49,040 nucleotides of DNA from Isochrysis galbana (lineage: Eukaryota; Haptophyta; Isochrysidales; Isochrysidaceae), in the NCBI GenBank assembly GCA_018136815.1, contig CM030934.1, positions 3,630,670-3,679,709 of the forward strand. Reading direction: 5' to 3'. The position numbers were made by a program, and so were the translations under genes. A model generated the notes under the pieces. It did no database searches. It was not told the DNA's origin and saw only the letters and a list, made by a program, of their open reading frames with translations. Shown here piece by piece: positions 1 through 11,600 of the stretch. Within the stretch, counting starts at the first letter, position 1, and each line of letters starts with the position of its first letter.

Positions 1-1146
1 TTGCGTTGGCGATGGAGATGTGGAGCCGGTTGCGGCCGTTGGCCTTCTTGGGGACGAGCTCCGCCTTGAGCTCCACCGGCGAGCCGGGTTTGCCGTGTGC
101 AACCGCATTGCTCAGCCCCTCGTGCACAAGCAGCCAGACGAGCGTGGGGTCGACGTAAATGTTGGGTGGCGCGCGCACGGTCCCGCACGAGCCCAGCTGC
201 GCCTTGAGCGACGAGGCGAGCGGCACGCCGTACATGCGCATGCCGTACGTGCCGGCGTCCAGCTGCAGAATGGCCTCGCGTGCATGGCACCTGCACGCGC
301 AGGGTGCGCTCGCCGTGACCGCCGCTGGCGCGCGCGGGCGCGTCCCGGGGGGGGGGGCGGAGGGATCGGGGGGCACGGCACCATTCGGCCGCCTGGTCGA
401 GCATCTCGCGCGTCTGCGCCACCAGGTTCAGCGTTTCCTCCGAGCATCGCTTGCGGCCGCCGCGCTCCTCGAGCTGCTGCAGCCCGGCGAGCAGCGTCGA
501 GGCGCCGCCGCACTGCCCCTTGATCACGTGGTAAAGGCGCGAGTCGGCGCGCTGGCGGATGGCGGCGTGGGCCAGCATCGTGCGCAGGTGGCGCTGCTCC
601 GAGATGATGCCCATCCCGTACGTGAGCCCCAGCACGTTTGCGCCGACTGCGATGGCGCCCTCGTTCCAGCCGACGCCAAGCTTGGGGAAGGCGATGTGCG
701 GCAGCGCGATGACGAGCGCAGTGGCGACGCGATCGACGAGCGGGAACTGGCGCATCGCAAGGATCAGCTGCGCCATGATCACCGTCAGCCCCAGCCCGAT
801 GACCTCGAGCCGGAACTGTGCGCTCTCTGCGAGCGGCTCCATCGCGCTCTCACTTGCAATGACGAGAATGAGGCCGAGCAGCTGAGGGCGGTAAAGGCCG
901 GCGCGTCCGGTGAGGCGCGTGGGAGGCGGGGGGGTGAGAATGAGCGTGACGAAGTTGAGCATGCCCAGCACGCTCGTGAGCACCCAGGGAGCCCCCTTTG
1001 AGAGAGAGAAGAGGGCGAAGAGAGCGCAGGTGGCACCGGCCACGCTCACGATGAGGAGGTAGGCGCCCTGCTGCCGGGCGAAGAGGCGCGAGGCGGAGAG
1101 ATCGGGACGCGGAGGTGGAGAGCGAAAACTGCCCAGACGCGCCAGG
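1..1146 (-). CDS. Membrane histidine-kinase-like sensor protein, partial (runs off the left edge)
   Basis: Two exons can be phased on the minus strand. The upstream one runs from about 1146 (or 1128) down to 382; its translation begins with a proline-rich stretch and then several hydrophobic segments (for example LIVSVAGATCALFALF and LGLTVIMAQLILAM), so it is membrane-embedded. It ends with RLYHVIKGQ, which looks like a phospho-acceptor His box in a helical dimerisation region. An intron at 291-381 (donor GTGCCG, acceptor GTGCAG) joins TG to G and keeps the frame. The second exon (290-1) encodes AILQLDAGTYGMRMYG and then HEGLSNAVAHG, a good N-box of the HATPase_c fold, so the start of the ATP-binding domain is present and the rest lies beyond the window. 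Such receptors occur in plants, algae, fungi and protists but not animals. The 5' end is unresolved: a pyrimidine tract at 1147-1190 looks like an intron 3' end. Ligand unknown. Confidence 0.6.
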
Positions 1147-1370
1147 CTGACGGGAGTCCCGTGGGGAGGGGAGGGGGGAGGAGAGGGAGGCATTGGGCGG
1201 GCCGGGGGGGGGGGGGCGGGCCGCCGTCCAAATCGTAGCCCCTCTCGGACCGGCAGCAGGGGAGGGTCCGCTTCTAACGATATCGGGGCGCTCTCTAACG
1301 TCTCCAGGGGGTCCTCTCACGGGGAGAGAGGTTGGTCGCGTCCTCTCTCAGCTCGGCAGCGGAGAACAGC

Positions 1371-1406
<36 letters not shown>
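1371..1406. repeat. (CT)n microsatellite
   Basis: An uninterrupted CT run on the plus strand inside a gene-free stretch. No coding feature is supported from 1150 to about 2330: long open frames there come from GC-rich, simple sequence. Confidence 0.9.
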
Positions 1407-1409
<3 letters not shown>

Positions 1410-1626
1410 TTCGGGAGGGGATCTCCGTAGGATCCGCGACGGCCGCAGAGAGAGGCCCTGCGACACTAGAATTAATAGCCCCTATTTACGTAATGAAGAA
1501 GCGCGAGGGCAGCGGGGCGCACGAGCCCCTCTTATGCGTGCGATCTCTTGACTGGAACAAGGGAAAGATTTCGCTCTTTTCCGCTGAGCTCCGCGTGCGC
1601 GCGAGGAGGCAGGCGCTCGCCTCGCG

Positions 1627-1740
1627 CGCCCAGATCGCGAGCTCGACCCCCCCCTCTCGCCCGAGGCGCGCCCAGATCCGGATCTCGACCCCCATCTCGC
1701 CGGAGGTGCGCCCAGATCGCGAGCGCTCCCCCAGCGCCGA
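1627..1740. repeat. Short GC-rich tandem repeat, about 40-42 bp unit, 2.5 copies
   Basis: Three successive starts of GCGCCCAGATC, each followed by a GAG/GAT CTCGACCCCC-type block, lie about 40 bp apart. The repeat opens reading frames on both strands, none with a recognisable protein. Downstream, 1820-2140 is mostly C homopolymer and C/T simple sequence. Confidence 0.65.
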
Positions 1741-2339
1741 GGGCCGCCCCGCCGTCGGAAGCCGCCCGCATTTGGACGGGCCTCCCAGAACGGCCGCGCG
1801 GGGAGGCACACATCTCCCGCCCCCCCCCCCCATCTATATATATCCCTCCCGCCCCCTTTCCTCATCCCATCGAAATGTACATATCCATCCATCCCTATGA
1901 GAAGATGAGAATCGCCTCTCCCCCCCCCGCGCGCGCGCCCGCCCCCAATTCATTCCAATCCCTTCCAATCCCTCCTCTCCTCGATCGAGATGCCCCCCCC
2001 CCTCCTCCTCCCGATCGGGACTCTCCCCCCCCCCCCCGCGCCCCTCCCCCTTCCCCCCTTCCCCCCGCGCCCCCCCCTCCCCCCCCTCCCCCCCCGCGCC
2101 CCCCCCTTCCCCCCGCGCCGCGCCGCGCCCCCCCCCTCCACCTGTCGAGCGCGTGGCCGCCCAGCTGTGAAGAATCCTGCTATGTACAGCTCTCACAGCT
2201 CCTTGTCCTTCACGTGAACACAACAGCCCAACAGCCCCTGAACGGCTGCCCGTCTGCTGCTCGCCGCCCTCGCTTCACGTTGAGACGTGGGTGTGCCCTC
2301 TTCTCGGTTCTCGGGGTACCTAGAGCCTGAGCGTATCTG

Positions 2340-3600
2340 ATATCTGAGACCAATTATAGTTGTAGGCCTAGTTGTTAAACACAGGAACAGTGTGCTTCTA
2401 AGTAAGGAAGTCAAAAACAGTGTTTTTCACTGTGTTCTGTGTTTGTAGGAGACCCCTATGTCCGGAACAGAGGGCTGCGCGCGCCCGCGGTGAGACAGTA
2501 GAGGGCTGCGCGCGCACGCGGTGAGAGTGAGCGCGCGGGCGCGAGGCCATGGCATAATCAATCCCGCCACCTGATTGCCAGGCCTCTGGTCTCCCACCTA
2601 GCACCTAGCACCTAGCACCTATAGTCCTATAGTTGTGGATGCAAGACAATCACAATCATGCTTGCCCATTACAATTACATACACTCCCCCAGGAACTACC
2701 GGTAGCCTGTGAGCCTACGGGGACTAACTAACATATGACAGCATATGGCAGATATCAATGATAGGTATTATAGGACTGGGAACACCCTCCGAAAAGCGAA
2801 AAGGCCTAACATGTTTAAGGGTGTTTGTGGATTTCAGCTAATGTGGTAATGTGGGTGTAAGGTGTTAGGAGAAACAGCGAACGTGTTAGGAAGGTGTTAG
2901 GGAATATTTCAGGGGTGTTAACATGTCGCATCCAGAGTATTTTATATACTCTATGCGGATGCGGTGTCTCCATCATGCGTTGTGTGAAGAAAATTGAGTG
3001 AGTTTTGTTTTCACCAGTGAGTTGTCTCGAAGTCTCGAAGCTCCGCCGCATTGCACGCCGCATTTGTTCGTTTGTCCTTATTTGTTTCGTTGGTTTGTTT
3101 GTGCGATGTTGATGTTGCGTTAGTTTTCGGAGTTTTCTTGTTGGTGAGTGAGTGATGGGGTGGTGTCTCGTGGCCCCTCGTCGCGATGTAGCGCGCTCCC
3201 TCCCCCTCTCTCAAGACTTCTCTTCACTCTTCTATGCCCTAACCCTGATTGAGACTTGCCCCACGATCAAGCTTCGGCTTGATTCGACAGTTTACAGTTT
3301 GAAGACATCCCTCACTCACTCGCACGGCCTCGCTTGCACTCCGCGCGCGCGCGCCACGCCCCACCCATCCATCATGTGGTTGCCCGCAGCCCGCTTGCTT
3401 GCCCGTATGACACGTACGCCCGCTTGCCCAAGGGAGTGAGCTGTGCTCTCGCCCAAGGTGCTGAGTGTGGTTGCCTCACCATTCCTCGCCATTCCCTCGC
3501 CTCTCGCCTCGCCTCCGCCTCGCCATGTCTCCGCTTCCCACCCGTCTTTCCACCATTCTGCCATTTTGTGTCTGCCCGTTGCACTTGAGCGTCTGTTGAT
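2340..3600. other. AT-richer gene-free stretch
   Basis: Composition drops from GC-rich to mixed. I see a triple CACCTAG repeat near 2595-2620, but no gene-sized frame with a recognisable protein and no convincing RNA gene. It may be intergenic DNA or old repeat remains. Confidence 0.5.
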
Positions 3601-3640
3601 CGCTTGAAGTAGTGCTTGTCTAGGTGGTGTCGGAGCGAGG

Positions 3641-3787
3641 CTCGTTTCCTCTTCGGAAACGAGTCGCGAAGGCGCACCGGCGGCTAGCGCGGTGCACGGT
3701 TCGTCCGGGGAGCCCGGAACGGGCTCATCGGGAGAACGGGGAGGGCAAATGATGGCGGTTGCGCAAACGCGTAGTCTTAAAGACTAC
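3641..3787. other. Cluster of perfect hairpins, candidate structured RNA or DNA element
   Basis: Four stems follow each other. Stem 1: ctcgtttcc (3641-3649) with ggaaacgag (3655-3663) around a 5-nt loop. Stem 2: gcaccg (3674-3679) with cggtgc (3690-3695). Stem 3: gagcccg with cgggctc around a GAA loop (3710-3726), enclosed by GTTC (3699) and GAAC (3734). Stem 4: gtagtctt/aagactac (3771-3787). I do not recognise a known RNA family: it is not a tRNA, and I cannot match it to SRP or U-snRNA motifs. It could be an RNA gene, a self-cleaving motif or a transposon end. The rest of 3600-4278 shows no supported gene. Confidence 0.35.
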
Positions 3788-4278
3788 CGTGTAGTCTTCG
3801 GAGGGGGGGGGGAAGACAACGGAAAATGTTAGCCTCATTGCCGCCTCATTATCAACGGCCAAAGCCTCGCCACGGTCCGCCCCCCTCCCCCTGACAGTCT
3901 CCCCTATCATCTCCATGCTTTGGGTGCCCAGGTTTGCCCTGACAACCCACTTAACAGCGCCCGACAGCCGTGGGGTCAGCAAGTGCTCGGGCGCCTGGCG
4001 AGCGCGCCGAGCGATTCCCAAATTGGTATCCTTGATCCTTGCGGAGACCCCAAGCGATCGGGTCGCGGCGGCACCAAGCGTAGTTGCAGCGCGCATTACA
4101 ATCCCGCTGGTTGTGTGCCAGATTGTACGCCCTGTAATGACGTTGCGAGTGTGCGCGTGTGCGTGATCATGAGCGACAACTATATGCCAACCCCACATTC
4201 CCCACATCCACAGCACACCCCTGGCGCACACGCGCACACCCGGCAAATCGCGACCTATCTATGGCTTATAAATCACAA

Positions 4279-4890
4279 TTAGCCGCCGCCAACAAATAGT
4301 AGGCAGCTTCCCTGCCTTGCTAAACATCCTTTCGACTCCTGCGGAGGAAGCCGGCCGACCGAAGTGCTGACGCACCATGCGCGCCAATCAATGTGGGGAG
4401 ACCGACCTTGCGGGCGACTAGAAGAAGCATCAGGTTTATGGTTGTGGTCGCGCGCCTTCCACCAAAGCAGCACGCCTAGATCAAGATTTTGCTCTTGCGG
4501 CATCGCCAAATAAAATTCGAGCTCATCAAAAGGCAAGTCGTCATCACCCTCGTTGGCATCCATTCCCATTCCTTCCATCTCCGGAAGCAACGGCTGCAAG
4601 AAAAACATACTGACTAGTGGTCCAGGACCACCGGCATCCACTGAGATGCCATCGCTCCCGCGATGCCTACGTAGGCGCGGCTCCGGAGAGCGCCGCGATG
4701 AGGGGACATTGGCAGGGTAGCCATCACGGCCTCTCGGCCCGGAACAATGCACGTTGGTTGTAGCGGAGGGAGGCTCGAGGAGAGATAGAGTCCTGTCTCT
4801 AGCTTTCGAGTGTCCGGTGCCGTGCTGCCACGGGTGGACGTATTGCGTAGCTTCGATGCCGTCTAACAAGGCCTTAGCGTAGTGGTGCAT
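4279..4890 (-). pseudogene. hAT-family transposase relic (C-terminal dimerisation region)
   Basis: The 203-residue frame contains DELEFYLAMPQEQNLDLGVL followed by LWWKARDH. This matches the hATC dimerisation motif of hAT transposases (an acidic-E-YL core, then DxxxWWK). The frame stays open upstream past 4890 with no clear catalytic domain nearby. The residues after the WWK block do not continue as the usual A-SER motif; they run into unrelated sequence. I read it as a degraded, truncated transposase rather than a domesticated gene. The family assignment rests on this one motif. Confidence 0.5.
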
Positions 4891-5071
4891 CTTGGGGTTC
4901 TCGACTGCCAGGAATGGCGCCTTAGCCTCGCTCGCGTCGGACGTCGGCCCTCTGCGAAAATGATTTCTGGCTTGTTTCTTGTTTGCGTGTTTTCTTGTTA
5001 CGCATCGCTGTGGTGGCTACCGTGGGGGGACTGGGGCCCAAATGGCTCGATGACGTCCAGCAGACGGGCGG

Positions 5072-5311
5072 GTGCAGTGGGCGGCGGGGGGTCGACGGCG
5101 ATCATCCGCGCGGCGGAAGGGCGGCGGGGTGGGATGGGGGAGGGCGGTCACGCACAAGGGGACGGGCTACGCCGTGCTCGGCGTGGGCGTCTACCAGGCC
5201 CTCTCGGGGCGCGCCCTCATGCCGAGTCAAGGCGACGCCGTTCTCGTCGCGTACGGGGTGCTCCTGGGCCTCTCCTTGGGGGTGCTCGCGGGGGGGCTCA
5301 TGGTAGGGTGA
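5072..5311 (+). CDS. Short hydrophobic ORF, possible terminal exon of a membrane protein
   Basis: The last 48 residues form two hydrophobic stretches, TGYAVLGVGVYQALSG and VLVAYGVLLGLSLGVLAGG, separated by a short polar loop, and stop at TGA. The upstream half is Arg/Gly-rich and may be intron. A hydrophobic, signal-like start, MISGLFLVCVFSCYASLWW, lies in another frame at 4962 and could be a first exon, but I found no phased junction. No family recognised. Confidence 0.25.
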   Translation: MQWAAGGRRRSSARRKGGGVGWGRAVTHKGTGYAVLGVGVYQALSGRALMPSQGDAVLVAYGVLLGLSLGVLAGGLMVG

Positions 5312-5655
5312 GAGTCCCCACGGGAGGGGATTTCTTTTATACCGACGCATCGCGTATTTGGAAACGAGGGGTACCAAATGAAGGCAAACGACCTAAGGGT
5401 GGCGAACGAAATTAGAGCTATTGCTTATCTACTCAAAAACCATGGACATTTGATGGCTCAATCGAGTCCGTCCCACGTTCGACCGAACGCGACCTCACCG
5501 TGCTCCGCCCCTGAGCAGTACGTGCACCTACACTGGCCCATCTAGCCGAGGGACAAAGCGGGGGAGGACAGCTGGCCTCGCGCACGGCGAGCGCATCTCA
5601 CAATGTTGCGCCCCCCCCCCCCCCTCCCCCCCCCCCCCCGCCCGCCCTGGCCTGT

Positions 5656-8600
5656 TTAGGCCTCTTCCTCGGAAGTGAGCGCCATGTTGGCACGCCCCTC
5701 GGCCGTATGGTCGGCGTCGATGTCGGTGCAGTTGGTGATAGCATAGAGCAGCTTGCGTTTGGCCACCTCGACGTTCGAGTACCGAGGCCACTCCATCGAG
5801 AAGAAACAAGTGTGTGAGACGGGCAGGTGACCGTCAGGGTCGGCACACTCAAGTGTGTGCAGCTTCATGCACTGATCGCTCCAGTCCTCCTCAGTGGCAG
5901 GCAGCCGTGTTCGCGACCAGATGAAAGAGAGGAAGAGCGTGCGCTGCTGCGAGGTGAACTCCTCAAGCACGCGCCATAGGAGCTGAATGTGTGGCGCGTT
6001 CGGGTCAACTGTCACGCCATAGCGCGTATGCTGGCGCAACACCGCTAGGTCGAGGTCAGGCGCGCCGCACACCATGAGCTCGATCTCGCGGTGCGTGAAA
6101 AGGGGGAGGAGTGAGGCGGGAACCATGGCATTGATTCCCTGCAGCACCGCCTGCGCCTGCAGCCGTCCCTCGTCGAGCCGCGCGCGCCGCGACAGCTCGC
6201 AGAAGCGTGCACGGCTCTCAAATGTGAGGGGCATGTCAGCACCGCCCTCGCACAGCGGCACCTCGACACCGTGCGAGAGGCGCGTCGTAAACGCCTCGAA
6301 GATGAGGTCGCCAAAATCCTCTTTCCCGATACCCTCAAGCTCAATGTGCTCGATTTTCGCTAGGCTCTGCGCGAACATCTCATCGAAGCCAGCAAGGTCG
6401 CTCGCATCGAGCGGCTCCTGCACAAGCTGCTTCCACACGACAGAGCAGAGGCTGAGCTCGACCGCCGTCTCCCGTTGAAGCAGCGCTAGCCCGAGCATCA
6501 TGCCCAAGAACTCGAAGTATTGCAGGTGTTCGGCGGAGGTCGACGCCGGGTTGAGGATGAACTTGTCACGGTTGGAGCCGTGATTGTGCTGGCCGTTGGG
6601 CGAAAGTAGGAGCAGCGGCAGCACGTCCTCACGTTGGAGCTCGCTTGCGAGTACCGTGAACACCTCGCGGTAGGGTCCGCCATGGTCATCAGCTGCCTCG
6701 CCCGCGAACTTCACCTTGAAGGCGCGCTCGCGCCGCATCAGCTCGCGCCGGTCGAGAGCACGGATCTGGCTATGCAACTGCACAAAAACGGAGTTTTTGG
6801 TGCGCGTGCGCCGGTCGGTGCGCTCCTTGAGAGCGCGCCGCCGGTTCACGGTCACTGTTGGCGGCGGGTTGGCGCTGATGTCGGCGGCACGCCGCGGCGG
6901 CGCAACTGCATCCAGCGCAGCGCCCCACATGCTCTGCTTGACCTCCATGAAGATGAGCTCCCGAAGCGTGCTCAGCTCCGCTCCCAGCGTGTGTCCCAGC
7001 GAGGTGTTACCAGTCCAGGCGAGGCCGAAGCAGGGGAGCAACACGCGGTTGAAGATTTGCAATAGAGCAAAGCGCACCTGCAGTGTGCTCGTCTCGCTCC
7101 TTCCAAACGGCACGTCGTCGGCCGAAGGGCCGGGTAGGGAGCGCGGCGACAGGTCAAGGAGCTCCCCACGCGGCCCGCCAATCTTGGCGGTCACGTAGCG
7201 AACGAGCGCTGCATACCGTGCGAGTGGCCACGTCTCGGCGAGCTGTAGCAATTCCATGCCGCTGCCCTCGAGTTGTCGCAGCCAGGTGGTCGGCAGCGTT
7301 GTCAGCGGGTCGGACGCCTCCTCGCGCCGCACGAACTCGATAAAGCGGCAAAGCTCGCAGATGGCAGGCAGCCACGTTGACGCCTCAAGCGCGGGCGGCA
7401 GCGGTTGCGCTCGTCGCATCGCAGCACGCGCCACAAGTTCGGCCATGAGCTGTACCTGCAGCGGCGCGCGCCCAGACGCGGCGTCGACACGCGAAGCGAG
7501 CGAGAGAACATGCGCGAGCGGCCAGCCGTCGCGTGGGTCTGAGTCGCCTGGCTTTGTGGCCCGCGCCGCTGGCAACCGGAGTAGCCGGAGTAGGAGCGAG
7601 GCCGCATTAGTCTGGTGCGGCGCGCACCGCGCGTGCAGGTACTGGACGAGCCGCACATAGGTGTGCTGCGTGAGCAGATCTTGCGGCCGGTGGGCCGAGA
7701 GGAGCTCGAGAAGCTGCCACGCAAAGGCGAGGGGGGCCTCGAGCGCCTGTACCTCGCCCTCGGGCGACTTCCAGTCAAGCGCGCACACGCGCACGCGGAA
7801 GCCCCACAGTGGGCGCGCGAAGCGGCCGGCCGCGACGTCCCCAACCAAGTGGCACCAAACCGTGTCGCCCGGCACAGTTATGTCCCGCCACAGCTCGCCA
7901 GGCCGAGGCCACCGGCCCAACACCTCCTGGCCCGCCTCGTCGAGCGTGAAGACAAGCTCGGCTGTGCCCGTCAGCTCGGACCGTCGATCGAGCATCACGC
8001 ACAGGCGCGCTGCACCCGCGACTGCGAGTGCGTGGCTCGAGTGCATCCGCGTTCCTTGCAAGGGGTGTGGCGACTGGAGTGTCGCAACACCGTCCTTCTC
8101 GCGCCGCAGGTGCGCGAGCGCATCGTCGCGCAACAGAAGAGGAAGCACCTCGAACGGGCCCGGCAATTCCTGCCCGCCACGTACAAGGCCCTCGAGCATG
8201 GACCAAAGCCGCTGAAAGGCTATCGAACCGTCAGAGGCGCCGCCGCCTGACGAGTGGTAGGCAAGCTTGAGCAGGTCTAGCAACTCCCGTGGCCGGCCGA
8301 GCTGCTCGAGAGAGAAGGCTGACGTGTTGTCCTCGTGTGCGCTCTTGAGCCCCTTCATGTCAGAGAGCAAGTACAGCGCCGCCTGACGGAGTAGCAGAAT
8401 TGCGAGCATTGTGTGTGCCGCCCCGGAGATGGCACTCAGGCCGCTCGAATCCGCACCGACATGCTGAAGTTCGGGCAGGTGCTCGACGAGGCTCGCCTCG
8501 GCGCGTTGGCAGTGCGTAATGCGCCGGCGAAGCGTCTGCACCATGTCCGTCTCTGGGTGGCGCGTTGACAGCCGGACCCATGCGTCTTGTGCACAGCGCT

Positions 8601-11600
8601 CCACCCGCCGGCCAACGACACAATTGCGGTTGGCCGCCAGTGGCGTGGGCCGCACAAGCCGACCAAGTAGGCACTCGCTCGCCTCGAGGTGACGCTCGGA
8701 GTGGCCATCACGCACCATTGCGCGAGAGCGCGTGCGTGCGAGCGAGGCCTGCGCCGCCGCTTGGGCGAGTGCGCGGGCCGACTGCGAAATCTCTTGAGGA
8801 AGCAAGCTCGAGTAGGGCAGAGTCGCTGAGTAGGGTAGAGTCGCTGACTCGAACTGTGGCAGAGCGACGCGGCGTAAGCTGTCTATCAGGGGCGGGGCAC
8901 ATCGGGCGCAGTAGCGTTGAGCATGTGAGAGGGTTGGGCACGAGGCAGCAGCGGCTCGGCAAGGCGTACCTCGTCCTTGAGCGTCCAGTGGTCGACAAGA
9001 CTCGCGTCGGTGTCGGTATCGGTCACGATCGATTGCAACTGGCCGGCGCTGTGGGGTGAGTCGAGTCGGTATTGACTCTGCCCGTGCGGCGAGAAGGCGG
9101 CGATCTGCATGTCACTGCTATCAGAGCACTCGCTTAGCACGTCGGCCTCTTCCACCACCCCAGAGGGCACAGTGGGCTCTCGCGCACCGCCGGAACTAGC
9201 CTCAACCTCGGCCTCGGCCGCCGCACCATGCTCGAGCAGCCACTCAGCCGCGGCGTTCGAGTCGTTGCCGTTGCGCTCAAGTGCGAGCTTACAGGCGGAG
9301 ATGGAGAACATGCCGATGGCGTGCGCCAACGACGCCGCTAGCTGCCACGAGGGCGAACGGTGCAACTGACGCACCTTGTCCTCCTGCGTCTGCTCACCTG
9401 TCAGCCAGCGGGCCGCCGCTTCGACATCGTCGCCAAAGAGGCCGACCGCCTTCTGACATAGTGTGTACTCGAAGCCCAGCTCGGCCAGCTGAGCCACGCT
9501 GGTGCCCAGCCGCTCGGCCGACGGCACACCCTCCTCTGCTTCAATAGCACCGTGCGCCGAGCCGGCGGAGCCCCGTTCGCCCCCGGTCGAGCGCGAGCTC
9601 CTCTCTTGGGTGCGGCGCGATGAGGCAGCGAGCGCAAAAGCGCGCGCGGCGCGCGCGGCGGCGGCTGCCTCCGAGTGCATGTGCTCGAGAGCGGCGAGGT
9701 GGCTCTGCAGCGCGTCGGTAGTGTGCGAGCCCACTAGCGGTACCGGAGTGGCAGCGGACGCCATGATGCTTGGGAATAAGCCACAGCGCAGCACGCAGCG
9801 CAATGCGGGCTCGTGCTGCAGCAACCCCCGCAGCGCCTTGAGGGCGCGGGTCTGGAGCAGCCCGAAGAGAAAGTTGGTTTGGAGGGCCGTCGGCTGCGTG
9901 ATACTTCCCTCGCGCTCGACTCGCTTGGGCAGGAAGAGCTCGAAGCTTGGGATCAGCTCGGGCGTGAGTGTGATCGCGCTAGGTGGCAGCGGCGGGTCTT
10001 CGACTGGCAGTAGTTGCGTCACGGACACCGCGGATCGGCGCAGGTCGGCTAGGTCTGCGTCCAGCACGGCCGTCGCGTCCGAGTCATCGGCGCCGTCCCA
10101 ACGGACGAGTACCCCTTGCTCGCAGGCCTCGCGTGCAGCGGTGCTATCAGCCATGAAAGCGACCCTGCAGCCGACGTACAGCGCCGGCAGCCGCCCGCCC
10201 GCCACGCAGAAGGCGCCCAGCGCGCTCAGTGCGGCCCTAAGCTGGCCTGAATCGGCCAGGCCGGCGCCGCCTTCCACCTCAGCCCGAAGACCACGCACGA
10301 CGGCGGGCGCCGCGATGATAGCGTCTCGGAGCGCCTCCTGCAACGTCGACGCCCATGGCTCGCAAGCGAGTAGGTGACGAGCAAGGAGCACGGCCTCGCT
10401 CGCGATGGCCGCGGCCACCAGCCCGTTGCGCCAAACTGAGCGCGAAAACGTGAGAGCCGGCTCGGCCATGGCTACCTCGCCCGCGAGCGAATCGCCGACC
10501 AGGTACAAAAGGAAGCGCGCAAAGTCGGTGGGCGGCGCCGGGTCCGTCATGGCGGCGTACAAGCGGGGCACTAGATGCGCTGGTGCGATGTGTGGCAGAG
10601 CGTGGCGGAGTGCGCGGAGACCGAGCCGCACACAGCGAAGCGAGCCGACGTGTAGTGCACGGAGTAGCGCGCCAAGCGCCGCGTCATCTTTGGCCACGAG
10701 TTGCGCAAGCCGCGGCGTCGAAGCCACTAGCTGGAAGACAAGGGCCAGGATGTGATGAAGGGAACGCTCGGCCGTGAGCCAGCCCTCTGCGGTGGTGTCG
10801 GCGCCCACAATGCTGGCGGGCGAGCCACCGAGATCGCGCCGCATGCGCGCCGCAGCGCGCGTCATGTCCTCCACAAGGTAAGCAAGGAGTTCTTCCTCAA
10901 TGGGCGCGCTAGGCGCGGCCGACCGGCCCGCTCCGGGGTGGGCGGGAAGCAGCGAGCCCAAGCCTAGATCGCTCCGGCTGGGCTGGTTGAGCCGAAAGAG
11001 GCTTGGCGGCGCGCCTGCTGCATCGACTTTGGCCTGGCGGCGGTGGAGCACTGCGAAGACGCGGCTAGCAAAGGCGTGGAAGAGTAGCTGCAGCGTGTGC
11101 GGCCGGTACCTGCACGTGTCGGCTAGCGTATCAAGTGCAGATGTCTCGCGCGTGTCGATCGAGTCCCTTGAAGCGACCGTCGCTGCGTCACTACTCTGGG
11201 GCGTCAGCGTGGGCGGCGCACACGCAAGGGGCGAGCTGAAGGACTGCTTGGCCGCGCCGAGCCCGGAGGGCAGCGCCCGCTTCCCTAGCTCGTGCAGCAC
11301 AGGCAGCAGTCGCGCCGTCTCCAGGATGGGCAGGTCGTCGGCACGGACCTCGCAATGCAGCAAGCATTTGAGGGCGAGGAGCTGCTGTGGGCTAGGAGCC
11401 ATCGGCCCCGCCTCCTCCGCCTCGACGAGATCGACTAACTCCTGCACGAGCGCGGCGAAGCCGACGCGTAGGCGCCCGTTGGCGTGCGGGCCGGCGCAAA
11501 TGCAGTCGCGCGAGTAGTGGCCGCCAACGTCGCCCGCAACGTTGGACTGCGGCTGCAGCACGGTCTCCAGTGTGTGGAGGAGCTTGAATTGCAGCGCTGG

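Noticed and set aside
159..1001. 280-residue plus-strand frame over the histidine-kinase exons
   Set aside because: It is the antisense shadow of a minus-strand frame that carries membrane helices and an N-box.
3690..3737. tRNA (GGTTCGTCC resembles a T-loop)
   Set aside because: No acceptor, D or anticodon arms around it; the stems present are of another arrangement.
3725..4246. 173-residue minus-strand frame and overlapping plus-strand frames
   Set aside because: No domain, open on both strands, includes homopolymer-encoded and His/Ala-rich text; no splice or start signal. Treated as non-coding.
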